A stretch of DNA of 64,000 nt from Coniochaeta sp. PMI_546 (Eukaryota; Ascomycota; Sordariomycetes; Coniochaetales; Coniochaetaceae): NCBI GenBank assembly GCA_021432605.1, contig MU271162.1:381721-445720 (forward strand). Direction: 5' to 3'. Numbering within the stretch: position 1 is the first letter of the stretch; each line of letters starts with the position of its first letter. A model generated the notes under the pieces. The model made no database searches, was not told the DNA's origin, and saw only the letters and a list, made by a program, of their open reading frames with translations. Shown here in pieces: positions 30,601 to 45,600 of the stretch. A program made the position numbers and the translations under genes.

Positions 30601-33600
30601 TGCTCGTGTGATTTTAGCATCCAGTTCGACAGCAGCTTTATGCCAAGGCATGACTGAGTTGTTGGTGGAGCTCTCGGCCGCCACGGTGGAAAAGCTGCCC
30701 AACGCCTTCACCGACGACCGTGACATCATGCCAATAGCGCATGTCAAGCCGGATCATGCCGTCTACGCAATCTTCACGTCCGGGACCACAGGCAAGCCCA
30801 AGACCATTGTAGTGGAACATTCAAGTCTCAGCACCAGTTTGCTTGCCCAGGGACGGGCATTCTCCGCTGGGCCTGACATGCGTTTCTTGCAGTTCGCAAA
30901 CTACGTGTTCGACGCCGCAATAACTGAGATCCTTATGACCTTGGTACACGGTGGCACAGTCTGTGTGCCGTCAGAGACGGAGAGACTCCAAGGTATTGCA
31001 GGCTTCATTCAAGAGAGCCGTGCAACAGCAGCGCTCTTCACACCTTCGTTTGCCACGACAGTAGCACCGCGTGACGTGCCGACACTAAAGTTGTTGATCC
31101 TAGGTGGCGAGGAACTGACAAGAGTGAGCCTGGCTACGTGGCATGGGCATGTCCAGCTCGTGAATGCGTATGGGCCGGCTGAGACTTGTGTTGTCGCTAC
31201 CGCTCACGTGTACGCGCCAGATGAGTTAATGAGTCCGACTACCATTGGCAAAGGTCTAAGCGGGCGGTGCTGGATTGTTAATCCACATGATCACCATCTT
31301 TTGACACCAGTGGGCTGCGTGGGGGAGCTTATCGTTGAGGGGCACGCTCTGGCGCGTGGTTATGCGAACGATTCGGAAGCAACGGCGCGCGTGTTTGTCA
31401 ACAAAGTGGACTGGCTGCCGGCAGACTCCATGCGATTCTACAAAACTGGAGACCTGGCTCGGTACAATTCCAACGGCACAATAGAGTATGTCGGCAGGAA
31501 AGATACCCAGATCAAGCTGCGCGGCCAGCGTATTGAGCTGGGTGCCATCGAACACAGCATCAAAAGTGCCCTGACCATTGTCCAGCACGTTGCTGTCGAT
31601 GTGCTTAAGCAGGGAGCACGAGAATGGCTCATCGCCTTGCTACGACTGGATAGCCAGGACACTGCAAACGAAGAAGCGAATGTCGACTCGCAGGCAGTGA
31701 CTGTCCCTATGACGGCCGCCCTTCGCAAAATTTTCGCACGTCTGGCCATAGAGTTGGGCCGTGAACTCCCGGCGTACATGGTGCCTTCATTTTTCGTCCC
31801 GGTACGGGAAATGCCATTCCAGGCCTCAATGAAGCTCGACAGGTCGGCATTGCACAAGATTGCTAGTGCTCTTACCCCCGAAGAGCTGCTGCAATTTTCG
31901 CTCTCTGACAATGAAAATGTGCCACCGGCAACGGTGAATGAGCTCACCATCCGGGATGTCTGGGCGGACCTTTTACAGCTGGAGAAGGAGCACATTAGCC
32001 GGCACGATAACTTCTTGCATATAGGCGGCGATTCCATCAGCGCAATTCGCATGGTTACTGCGCTGCGCGAGGCTGGACTTGTCCTGACGGTACAGGATAT
32101 CTTTGCTGATCCTCGACTTTCGGCTGTCGCTAGCAAGGCAACCAGCAGCTTGGACGACGCATTCATGACCGAGCCGTTCAGTCAGCTGCCTGCCTCTGCG
32201 ATTGACGGCATGCTAGCAAATATAGCACGCGAATGTGGACTCCAAGCTCCTATCCAGGATATCGAGGACGCCTATCCCTGCACACCACTACAGGAGGGTC
32301 TAATGGCGCTGGCCGTCAAGCAACCCGGATCCTATGTAGCCAGACACGTCTACCGCCTCGGCGAATCCGTAGACGTCAATCGCTTCCGGAAGGCTTGGGA
32401 GCATACAGTGGAAACGTGCGCAAACCTTCGGACGAGAATAGTCTACTGCGATGGCTTGTCCGTCCAGGCTGTGATTCGTCAACCAGCCGAGTGGGAACCG
32501 GCTGCCAATATCGAAGACGTACTCAGAGCGGCGGAGATACGGTATGGCTCACCATTGTGCCGGTACGCATTGGTCTCGGATGCAGAGTCGGGTGTCACTC
32601 ACTTCATACTTGTTATGCACCACGCGATATTTGATGGATGGAGCATGGGGCTCATTCTGGAGACCCTATTCGATTTCTATGCTTCTGCGAAAGAGCCAGC
32701 GCTGGTGCCGTACTCTGGCTTTGTCAAGTACATTGCACAGGTCGATGAGTCAACTGCGGCAGCGTATTGGACCACGCAGCTGGTTGATGCTCGCAGGGCC
32801 AACTTTCCCGCCTCGTTCAAATCCCGGAATCATTCGCCGGATGCCCGTACAGTCGAGACATCCATCGGCTTGAAACTACCGTCTGACAGTTCCATCACAA
32901 AAGCTACCATTCTCCGAGCCGCTTGGGCAGTTGTCCTCGCTCGCTATTGTGAGACCGATGATATTTGTTTTGGCACCACTGTTTCGGGGAGACAAGCCCC
33001 CGTGCCCGGCTTGGAGAGAATGGCAGGGCCGGCACTTGCCACAGTTCCGGTACGCGTACGGCTCGACCGGACCAAAATGGTGACCGAATTCCTCCGTGAT
33101 GTGCAGGCTCAGGCCGCGGAAATGACCGCTTACGAGCAGTACGGCCTGCAGAAGATCGCCAAGCTGGTGAATGACGAGGAGGTCACCAACTTTGCAAGCC
33201 TGTTGGTCATCCAGCCTGCGCAGCCTACAGTCCCAACCAGCAACGCGTCAGCAGAAGGCATGATATTGCTTCCGGCGGAACAGAATGTGTTCAAAATCCA
33301 AGAGGAGACCAAGAAAGGCATTTTTAATTACCCGCTTGTGGTACAGGCGGTTCTTCGCGACGATAGTGTTGATCTTGTGGCTACGTACGATGCGACTGTC
33401 GTTTCCGAGGACCGCCTACGTGCCCTAGCACATCACCTGGAACAGGTTGTCTGTCAGCTACTCGATCCTGGCGACGCCACGCTCGCCATACTGTCAGTTG
33501 CAGGAGCCTGGGATCTACAACAGGCGATGACATGGAACACGACCAGCGTGGCTCTCATCGACCGCTGCGTTCATGATCTTGTCGCACAGAAGATGATTGA

Positions 33601-36600
33601 CGTTCCCGATAAGGAAGCCATCTACTCCTGGGATGGAAGCCTCACCTACGGCGAACTAGACAATTTATCAGCAGCACTTGCAATCTACCTTGCACAGCTT
33701 GGGATCGGGCCGGAAGTCATGGTGCCAATTTCCTTCGAAAAGTCTCTGTGGGCAATCGTAGCGATGCTCGGCGTGCTTAGATCTGGAGGAGCATTCATCC
33801 CGATTGATCCAACACATCCGGCAGGCAGGAAGCAGGCTCTTGTCCAGGAAACTGGTGCAAAGTTGATGCTTGTCTCACCATCAGAGGCCGCCTCCTGCGA
33901 GGGTTTGACCGACCTTGTGATTGAGTTTTCACCGGCACGGGCGCGCGAGCTGTCGCGAACTGTCGGCGGAAATCTGGACGCACTCCCGCGTGTCGCGCCC
34001 GCAAACGCAGCTTACGCTATCTTCACGTCCGGTTCTACTGGCAAGCCAAAGACTATCGTCGTCGAGCACTCTTCGCTGTGCACCAGCATCACTGCCCAAG
34101 CTAGCGCGTATAAAGTCAACGACGCATCCCGCGTTCTACAATTCTCCAACTACGTCTTTGATGCTACCCTCTCAGAAATATTCACAACCCTGATTTCGGG
34201 AGGGACAGTTTGCGTGCCCTCTGAGAACGCTCGTCTACAAGACTTTCCTAAATTTGCCCGCCAGGCACACGCTACCACGGCCATGCTCACGCCGTCATTT
34301 GCAAACACCTTCTGTCCCACCGATGTGCCTACACTCAAAACCCTTGTGATGGGAGGTGAGGCACCGACGAGAGACAACCTAGTCACATGGCAGGGCAAGA
34401 TTGAGCGGCTCATTAACGGTTACGGACCGACTGAGACGTGCATCTATTGCACATACCACGTCTACACCTCTCCAGAGGAGGCGCCCGTTAATATTGGCAA
34501 GGGTCTGACAGCTGCTTGCTGGGTGGTTGAAGCAAATGATCATCAACGACTTGCTCCAATCGGGTGTATTGGCGAGCTTGTCGTACAGGGTTACGCTCTG
34601 GCTCGCGGGTACGCCAATAATGCGGACGACACGGCGCGCTCGTTCCTCCAGGCCGACGCGGTTGAATGGCTCCCAGGGTCACTCGTGGATGATAGGAAGA
34701 GGTTCTACAAGACGGGAGACCTTGTCAAGTACAACTTCGACGGGACACTGGAGTACCTTGGTCGCAAAGATACGCAGATCAAGCTGCGTGGTCAGCGCAT
34801 CGAACTGGGCGCTATCGAGCATTGCATCAAGAGTGCGCAGCCGGCAGTTGAGCATGTCGCTGTGGAAAGTGTCAAGCACGGTGCTCAGGAACGACTTGTG
34901 GCCCTCGTTAGCTTCACATCACCGGAGAGTAAAGATCAACAGACTGGCAGCTTACTCATGCGTCCGACCAAGTCGCTCCGCGATCGTTTCGCCGCAATTG
35001 TGGAGGATATCAAGCGTCACTTGCCGGCCTACATGGTGCCAGCATTCTTCTTGCCGCTCCATCGCATGCCATTCCAAGATGCCTCCCTAAAGCTTGACAG
35101 GCGTAGGCTTCGGGACATTGCCACGGAGCTTTCAGAGGATGATATGCTTTGTTATGGTCTATCAGCTGATCAAGAGAAACTTGCTCCAGTCGGTAACAAG
35201 GAGACCATACTTCAGGAGGTCTTCACACGAGTTCTCCGCGTCACACCAGAGCACATAGGACGGCACGACAGCTTTCTGCAAATCGGAGGCGACTCTATTA
35301 GTGCCATACAGGTAGTCACGAGGACGCGTGAGAGGGGCTTTGCGCTTACGGTGCACGATATTTTCGTCGATCCTCGGTTATCTGCTATTGCCACGAAGCT
35401 CGTGGACGTCTCTGAGCAAGAGGCAGATCGTGTGTTGCAGCCCTTCAGTCTCTTGCCGGCCAACGCACTAGGCAGTGGTCTCCTCGATGCAGTAGCGACG
35501 GATTGTGAACTGCAGAGCGCCCAGCAAATTGAAGATGCATACCCATGCACCCCGCTGCAAGAAGGTCTTATGGCTCTGGCCGTCAAGCAACCAGGATCCT
35601 ACATCGCAAGACACGTTTACCGTCTGGATGAGGTAGTCGATATCAAGCGCTTCCAACAGGCATGGGAGCGCACCGTCGCCATTTGCGCTAATCTCCGGAC
35701 CCGAGTTGTTTTCCGGGACGGTATGTCTATCCAAGCCGTTGTCCGGGATAAGGTCATCTGGGACACCGCGGGCGTAGACCTAGCGGCAACCTTGGAAGAA
35801 ACCAGGGCATTTACCATGCACTACGGATCAAGGCTTTGCCGGTATTCACTAGTGACAGAGGAAAATGGTTCTCGATATTTCGTCCTCGTGATACACCACG
35901 CCGTCTTCGATGGCTGGAACCTTGGGCTTGTATTGCAAGCTCTACGCGACCTTTATGCTGATGGTTCTACACCACCTCTCCAGTCGATGGCTGGATTTGT
36001 CAACTACACCACTCTCATCGACCACGAGGCTGCTTCAGAGTACTGGAAGGAGCAACTAAACGGGGCTCGGCGTACACCGTTCCCCGACCCCAATCTCACG
36101 AAAACCGAAGGTCGAAATGCCATCGCTGCGACGACGTCGATATATAATCAGCGCATTGCGTTCACACAGACTGCCGAGAGTTCCATAACAAAGCCAACCA
36201 TCCTACGCGCCGCCTGGGCTCTTGTGCTATCCCGATATTGCGAAGTAGATGACATTTCCTTCGGCGCGACCGTATCTGGTCGCCAAGCTCCAACTCAAGG
36301 CTTAGAAAGAATGGCCGGCCCAACTGTGGCAACAATTCCTATACGCATACGTGTCGACAAACAGCAGTCCGTGACAGAATTCCTTTCAGACGTGCAGGCT
36401 CAAGCATCCCGAATGACGGCCTTCGAACAGTTCGGCCTGCAGCGTATAGCCAAGTTGAGCCCGGAGGCTAAAGAGGCCTGCGACTTCACGAATTTGCTGA
36501 TAATCCAGCCCGGTCATGTGGTTGTCTCGCATGATGATGCGTCCATACCAGCCGATCTGCTGCAGCCCGTCGACTTGCAGTCCTACGGGTCCAAGGAAGT

Positions 36601-39600
36601 ACTGGACGGATATTTCAGTTATCCTCTTGTACTACAAGCTGTTACATACCCAGACCACGTTGAGCTAGGGCTGACCTACAACTCGTCGATGTTGGATGAG
36701 GCCAGACTCAAGGCCTTGGTCACGCACTTTGGGCACGTCATTACCCAGCTTCTGAATGGGAGTCAAAATGACACAAACATCGGCAGTCTCTCTATTGCTG
36801 GCCCGTGGGATCTAGAGCAGGCATCACGCTGGAACACAGCTGATATCACCGTCGTTGAGGCGCTAGTACATGAGCTGGTCGCTGAGCGGACTGTCCTAAC
36901 GCCAGAATACGAAGCAATCCATGCCTGGGATGGTATACTATCGTACAAGGAGTTAGACGACATGTCGACGGTCTTTGCGACACACCTCTCAAACATTGGT
37001 GTCACGGCAGACGCCCTAGTTCCCATGTGCTTCGAGAAATCGATGTGGGCTATCGTTGCCATGCTCTCGATCCTCAAGGCTGGTGGTGCCTTTGTTCCTC
37101 TCGACCCATCACACCCAGCTGAACGTCGCCGCAGCTTGATCCAGGAAGCTAAATGCCATGTCATTGTAGCTTCCTCATCTCTTGCGGCATCCTGCGAAGG
37201 GATGACACATGCCACGGTCGAAATCTCTTCCGCCAGTCTGTCGCAGCTGGCCGCCACGATCACGGGGCCCAACGGCACAGGAAGTCTCAGCACGCGGGAT
37301 GCGCCAACCACGCCGCACAACGCTGCCTACGCCATCTTCACATCAGGGTCTACCGGCAAACCAAAAACAATTCTGGTCGACCACGCAGCTATGTGCACAA
37401 GTGTACTAAGAAACGGCATCGAGCATCGGATGAGCCGAACATCGCGTGTGTTGCAATACTCCAGTTTCGTTTTCGACATCAGCTTGGGCGAAATCTTCGA
37501 GACGTTGACTTCCGGAGGGACCGTCTGCATCCCGTCAGATTCTCAACGACTGCAGGGCCTGGCAACCTTTATGGAGGATGCGCGGGTCAATACAGCCATG
37601 TTAACCGCATCGTTCCTCAAAACCTTGAACCCTGCGCATGTCCCGTCTCTGAAGCTGCTTCTACTCGTTGGGGAGGCGCCCTCCAAGGAAACGCTGCGCT
37701 GTTGGGTTGGCCACACCGAAGTGGTTAACGCGTATGGACCTGCGGAGGCTGTTATCTATTGTGCATCCCACACGTACAGATCAATTGACGAGTCGCCTAC
37801 GAATATTGGCAGAAGCACCACGTCTAACTTCTGGATCGTGGATCAAGACTTGCAACTAGCTCCGGTGGGCTGCATTGGAGAGCTTCTCGTGCAGGGCCAC
37901 GCCCTAGCTCGTGGCTACGCCAATGACGATGACCTCACGGGACGATCTTTTTTCAAGTCCGTGGACTGGCTGGCTTCGCCTCAAGGTGACCAGAGATTTT
38001 ACAGAACAGGTGACCTGGTGCGATACAATTCTGATGGCACCATAGAGTATTTGGGCCGGCGGGACACCCAGATCAAATTGCGCGGGCAGCGGATTGAGCT
38101 CGGCGCCATCGAGCACAGCATTAAGAGCTTTAGACGCGACGTGTTTGAGCACGTCGTGGTCGAAAAGGTTACGTACGGGTCTCAGGAGCTTCTTGTGGCG
38201 TTAGTCAACTTCCACAAACAGACATACTGCAGCGAAGGAGACGCGTTAGTCGTCCCAATGAGCGATACTCTCCGGGAAGTCTTTGTCGCCCTTGCGGCAC
38301 ACTTGCGGACAGCCCTCCCACTTTACATGGTGCCGGCGTTCTTCGTGCCGCTGAGGCAGATGCCCTTCCAAACCTCGATGAAGCTTCATCGATCGCGGTT
38401 AAGGGACATCGCCACCGGGCTCACGCAACAAGACTTGCTAGGCTACTCCCTCGCTACTCCTGGCATGTATGTCGCGCCTGTAACGGAAACGGAGATCGAA
38501 ATGCGGGATATTTGGGCGCGAGTGTTGGGAATTTCGGATCTCAATGTCATCGGACGGCACGAGAGCTTCCTTGAGATTGGAGGTGATTCGATCAGTGCTA
38601 TTCAACTAGTCGCGGCTGCACGCGATGTGGGATTGCAGCTCACTGTGAGCGACGTCTTCCGCAATCCGACACTTTCAGCTGTCGCCGCTGCTGCTATTGC
38701 CAGTGTTGATGACGAGGATCGCTACTTATACTCGCAGCCGTTTAGTCTGCTTCAGAATGGGGTGTATGATACAATCTGCACCGCTGCTACCTCCGACTGC
38801 GATCTCCGGCCAGGCCAGGAGGTCAGAGATGCCTACCCGTGCACTCCATTGCAGGAAGGACTTATGGCTCTAGCGGTCAAGCAGCCAGGGTCTTACATCG
38901 CAAAGAACGCATGGAGACTGGCTGAATCCATTGACGCAGGTCGCTTTCGAAGAGCCTGGGAGAAAACTGTCGATGCCCTCGATATACTCCGCACGCGCAT
39001 CATCCTCCGCGATGGAATCTCGTTTCAGGTGGTCGTCAACGAACCTCACACGTGGGAGACAACCGATGATCTCACGACGGCACAACATGCAACAGCTACG
39101 GTACAGATGCAGTACGGATCCCGACTCTGCCGGTACGCCTTAGTGTCTGACTCCGGAGCTCACTACTTTGTCCTCGTAATGCATCACGCCATTTTTGACG
39201 CCTGGAGCATGGGACTCATGCTGCAGACTTTAGACGCGCACTACAGGGGTCTCCAGACACCGTCATTGACACCGTATGCCAGCTTTGTCAGCTATACCAC
39301 CCAGATAGACACTGCAGCTGCAGCAGATTTTTGGAAAACACAACTCAAAGGGGCACAGCGCGCTTCGTTCCCACGAACGGACCAAATTTCTGCTACGGAC
39401 GTACCAGAGGCAGCAACTACCAGGGTGGTGCAGAGAGCCATATCTACTCCTCAGCAAGTCAACAATTCCATCACAAAGGCAACAGTCCTGCGAGCGGCGT
39501 GGGCCGTGGTCCTAGCGCGATACAGCGACACCGCCGACATCTGCTTTGGCACGACTGTGTCTGGACGACATGCACCGGTCCTAGGAGTTGAGACTATGGC

Positions 39601-42600
39601 CGGCCCCGCTGTAGCTACTGTCCCTGTGCGGATCAGGCTCGAAGAGTACATGCAGCAATCGGTTGCAAGTTTCCTCCACCGCGTTCAGACCCAAGCGTCT
39701 GAGATAATGCCTTACGAGCAGTATGGCATGCGCAATATATCCATGCTGAGTGCTGAGATCAGGGAGGCCTGCGACTTTGCTAGTCTCATTGTTGTACAGC
39801 CAGGGCAGCCAGGCTCAGATGACCCATCAGCCCCCGCTAGACAGCTACTGCTGCCAATCGACGCAGAGCTTTCCGGGACGCCTGGATCTACCGGGGACGG
39901 CTACTTCACTTACCCTCTTGTTTGCCAAGCTGTTACTCATCCAGACCGCGTGGATGTAGTACTTACCTACAATACAGCTGTATTGTCCGAGGACCGGATC
40001 GTCGCTTTAAGTCGTCATCTTGAACATGTCGTTCAGCAACTTGTTACTCAACCCGCTTCTACACTTGACATGATTACCATCGCTGGACCTTGGGACCTGG
40101 AGCAGGCCTCGCTTCGGAACACGGCCGACAGCTCACCTATGCAGTTCTGCGTGCACGACCTGATCTCTGATCGTGTCGCCAGTGTGCCTGTGGACCACCC
40201 GGCCGTGTGCTCTTGGGATGGCGCCCTTACCTACCGCCAATTAGACCATATGTCTGATATGTTGGCTATCCATCTAACCCAGCTCGGCGTTGGTCCGGAA
40301 ACAATGATCCCAGTCTGCTTCGAAAAATCCATGTGGTCTATCGTTACACTGTTAGCCGTCATGAAGGCTGGTGGAGCCTTCGTACCGCTCGATCCGTCGC
40401 ACCCGACTGAGCGCCACCGTTCATTAGTCCACGAAACAAGGGCACGGATTATGGTGGTGTCTCCCTCAACCGCTGCTCTTTGCGACGGTTTGACCGAGAT
40501 TGTCGTCGAGGTTTCTCCTGCTAAGATGGAGGGCTTGTCATCGGCGCTGGTCACAAGCAAGCAGACTGCCGTGGCGCTTACCCGCCGCTGTACCCCTTCC
40601 AACACTGCGTACGTCATTTATACATCTGGGTCTACCGGAAAGCCCAAGACTATTGTGGTCGAGCACTCAGCACTAGCCACTAGTCTTCTAGGTGACGGGC
40701 GGGCCTACCACTTCACTCCAAAGTCGCGTGTCCTCCAGTTCTCCAGTTACGTGTTCGACGTCAGCCTCAGCGAGATATTTGAGACGCTAGTCTTTGGGGG
40801 CACAATCTGCGTGCCTTCCGACAGGCAACGCTTAGAAGGCGGCATCGCGAGCTTCATCCGCGATAACGAGGTTAACACGGCACTTTTCACATCCACGTAC
40901 TTGCGCACCCTGGATCCATCAGATGTACCATCACTAGAGTTGCTCATCCTCGTCGGTGAGGCACCCACTAAAGAGATACTAGACACGTGGCATGGCAGAG
41001 TGACCGTGGCTAACGCATACGGTCCCTCCGAGATTTCCATCTTTTGTACCTCCCACGTGTACCGTTCGACAACCGAGCCCCCGACCACCGTCGGTCGTGG
41101 GTTTGCTAGCGCATGTTGGATCGTGGATCAGGGTGACCACAACCGCCTGGCACCGATTGGCTGTACCGGGGAGCTTATGGTGCAGAGACAGATGGCTCGT
41201 GGTTATCTCAACGATGATTCGAGCACCGAGGCGTACTTTATCAAGGCCGTCACATGGCTGCCCCCATTGTTGCAGGACGATACGCGGAAGTTTTACAAGA
41301 CGGGCGACGTGGTGCGCTATAACTCTGATGGCACGATTTTGTATCTTGGACGACGAGATACACAAGTCAAGGTGCGGGGTCACCGTGTCGAACTCGGGGA
41401 GATTGAGTACACACTGAAGCAGTGTCTCCCTACCGTCCAGCATGCCGCGGTTGACTTGATTCGCTTCCAGGACTCGCAAGACCAACTCGTCGCGTTCTTC
41501 AACTTCTCCGCTAAACAGGTCGATAAGGAAGTCAGCGCAGAGAATTACGATGGCTGGCTTCTACCGCTTGAAGGTGACCTTCGGCTCACTATCACCGCGG
41601 CCGTGGAGGAACTATTGCGCAAACTGCCAAATTATATGGCCCCATCTACCTTCCTACCGCTCGCGTACATGCCGCTTCTGACGTCAATGAAGCTGAACAG
41701 GGCCGAGCTGCGCAAGTTCGCCAGTGGGCTTACCAAGAAACAGATGCTTGAATACTCGCTCGACAACACTAAATGGGTTGAGCCTGTCACCGAGACAGAG
41801 CTCAAGCTGAGGGAGATCTGGGCGCAGGTTCTTCGGATGGAGCCGGAGCAGATAGGCCGACACGACAGCTTCCTACGGCTCGGGGGTGACTCCATAAGTG
41901 CTATACAGCTTGTGACCATAGCACGGGGTGCTGGTTATGAGCTGTCCGTCCATCAGATCTTCAACGACCCGCGCCTTTCAGCTGTGGCCGCAAAGCTGAC
42001 AAACACCGGCGGGAAGCATAACGAAAGGTACGATATCGAAGCGTTTGATATGGTTCCAACTGAAGGCCTAGAAGCTTTCAAGGCTTCTTTGGCTCTTCAA
42101 TGTCAACTGTCCAATGGTGGGGACGACATCGAGGATATCTATCCATGCACCCCCTTACAGCAGGGTCTCATGGCTCTCTCAATAAAGCAACCGGGGTCTT
42201 ACATCGCCAGGAAGATTTACCGACTACCTCATGATATGGACATGAACCGTTTCCGGGATGCATGGCAACGCACGGTCGCCGCTTGCACGAACTTGCGTAC
42301 CAGGATCGTCAACCACAATGGCGAATCATTACAGGTTATCGTCCGAGACCACGATACATCCTGGGAGTCTTTCAGCTCCATGCGCTCCACGGCAACGCTC
42401 ACGGCAGCGGCAGACGAGGTGGAAATGCGATACGGATCGCGCCTATGTCGGTGGGCAGTGGTTTCAGAAGGACGGAGTGTGCCTCAATACTTCGTGTTGA
42501 TTATGCACCATGCCGTCTTTGACGGCTGGAGTCTGGGCCTCATGCATGGCACATTGCGCACCTTCTATGAAGGAGGCCCTACGCCAAGTTTGGAACCATA

Positions 42601-45600
42601 CAGAAATTTCGTCAACTACACCACCCGCCTCGATCTCGATGCGGCTGCTGCTTTCTGGATCGAGCAACTGGACGGCGCAGAGCGTGCATCGTTTCCAGTG
42701 TTGAAACATGGTAGTTCGTTGGAAGAGGGGGTTCGAGGCCGTGTTTTCGGCGCAACAATCGCCCTTCCACGCTCGACTGACAATTCAATCACGACCGCGA
42801 CTATCATGCGGGCTGCCTGGGGACTAGTTCTGGCTCGTTACTGCGATACGGAGGATGTGTGCTTTGGCACCACCGTGTCTGGTCGCCAGGCGCCTGTTGC
42901 TGGAATTGAAAGCATGCCCGGGCTAGCGGTGGCTACTGTTCCTGTCCGCATGCGTCTCGGAGACAGACAACAGACGGTGGCCGAATTTCTGCACACCGTA
43001 CAGGTGCAGGCTTCTGAAATGGTAGCCTTCGAGCAGTATGGTTTGCGTAACATCTCTAGGCTATCTCCAGAGGCCAGAGAGATCTGCGACTTTGCCAGTT
43101 TATTGCTCATTCAGCCTGGACAAGAGGGGAATTTGGGGCAATCCGCGCTGCTGCTACCTCTTGACAAGCAAGCTTCCACAGCCGAAGACGGATCTGGTGA
43201 TTACTTCAGTTACCCACTCGTTCTGGAAGCTGCTGTCTACAGTGGTCGCATGGAGTTGGGTTTCACATACGACGCTTTGGTCGTTTCACAAGAGCGTCTA
43301 GAAGCCTTGTCCCACCACCTCGACCATACTGTCCATCAACTCATCTCCGCAAATAGCGGCGCTACACTTGGTTCGTTGTCTATTGCTGGTGCTTGGGACT
43401 TCGACCGATGTAAGCGCTGGAACTCCTCAGATACAAGCAAAGTCGATGCCTGTGTACATGACCTGGTTGCCGCTCAAAGTGCCCAGGTTCCCAGTGGCCA
43501 CGAAGCCCTGTTTGCTTGGGACGGTGTTCTCACCTACCGCGAACTCGATCTCCTCTCGTCCCAGCTAGCAACCAACCTTGTGCAGCAATACAAGGTCGGA
43601 CCGGAGACAATGGTTCCCATATGCTTCGAGAAGTCTATGTGGGCCATTGTCGCTATGCTGGGCGTTCTGAAAGCGGGAGGCGCATTTGTCCCCCTCGATC
43701 CGACATACCCAGTTGGCCGGCGTAAGGCGCTTGTACACGAAACCAGCGCGCTGTTAATTCTCACTTCCGCGGCGACATGGCGTTCTTGCCAAGGCTTGAC
43801 GGAGCATGTGTTTGCGGTATGTGCATCGTCGATGTCGCATTTATCACACAGCAGTGGCAAATATCTTGCTCAGTCGACAGTCAAGCCATCCAACGCTGCC
43901 TACGGTATTTTCACATCCGGATCTACCGGTCAGCCCAAGACAATCGTGGTCGAACACTCCGCCCTTTGTACCAGTGTGACTCGCAATGGTACAGCTCACC
44001 GGATGAATACTGGATCACGTGTCTTGCAATACTCGAGCTTTGTGTTTGATATCTGCTTGGGGGAGATCTTCGAGACTCTCGCCTTTGGAGGCACAATATG
44101 TATTCCGTCAGAATCGCAGCGTATGGGCATTGCAAGCTTCGGCCGTGACGCACGGGTGAACGTGGCGATGTTAACCGCTTCATTCCTTACTACTGTCAAG
44201 CCGGCTGACCTGCCATCCGTCAAGCTTCTCCTCCTTGTCGGCGAGGTACCAACCAAGGAGGTTCTAGAGACATGGCACGGGCACGTAGAGGTCATCAACG
44301 CTTACGGCCCGGCAGAGGCCGTCATCTACTGTGCGTATCACCCGTATACGTCCCGTCACGACGCCCCAGGTTCGATTGGGAGGCCTACCACAGGAAGCTT
44401 CTGGGTTGTTGACCAGGACAACCACCAACGACTGGCGCCGATTGGTTGTACCGGCGAGCTCTTGATCCAAGGGCACGCCCTTGCACGCGGCTATGCCAAC
44501 AACGACAAAGGCACGTCACAAGCGTTCCTTTCGGCGGTCGACTGGTTGCCGCCCTCCGACCAAAGACTCTACAAGACGGGCGACCTGGTAAAATACAATA
44601 TGGACGGCACGCTCGAGTATCTCGGCAGAAAGGACACACAAATCAAATTACGTGGCCAGCGCATCGAGCTGGGCGCCATTGAGCACAGTATCAAGACGGC
44701 CCGCGACGCAATTGAGCATGTGGCGGTAGACGTGGTCAGAGGTTCGCTTGTGGCATTCGTCAACTTCAGCAACATGGATAGCGCAGATCAGGGCGACAAC
44801 GATCAGCTAATTCTCCCATTGAGCGACGGCCTCCGTGAACTGTTTGCAGGTGTGGTCGAGGATATTAGCAAGCATCTGCCTACGTACATGGTGCCAAGGT
44901 TATTCATACCACTACGACACATGCCAATGCAGACTTCCATGAAGCTCAATAGGGCAGGGCTTCGGCACTTGATGAACGGCCTTACTCAAGAAAACTTGGC
45001 CAGCTTTGCGCTCGCGGACCAGCGTATCAAAACCCCACCCGTCACCGACTCCGAGATCACGATGCAGAAAATCTGGACCGAAGTGCTTCAAATGCCCGCG
45101 GCCCAGATCGGTCGGGACGACAGCTTCCTCCAAATCGGAGGCGACTCAATCAGTGCTATCCAGGTGGTGGCCCTGTTGCACGAGAAATTCGGAATGGCAC
45201 TCACTGTGCAGGACATCTTCAGTGATCCTCGCCTGTCAGTCGTAGCCACCAAGATCAGTCGCGACAGTGCAGCCCAAAGCTACCACGCAGAGCCTTTCAG
45301 TCTCTTGCCACTCGAACCAGCGGGTGCTGATTATGTCGAAGCTACACGCGAATGCGGCCTGGACGTTGAAGCTGGGCAGGAGATTGTTGACGCTTATCCA
45401 TGCACGGCACTTCAAGAAGGATTGATGGCTTTGACTGTCAAGCAGCCAGGTTCATATATTGCTCGACTCGTCAACCGACTGAACGAGTTCGTCGATGTGG
45501 ATCGTTTCCAGACGGCCTGGGAGCAGACGGTGACAGTGTGTGAAGCCTTGCGTACACGTATCATCATCCTCAAGGGCATATCAATTCAGGTTGTGATAAA

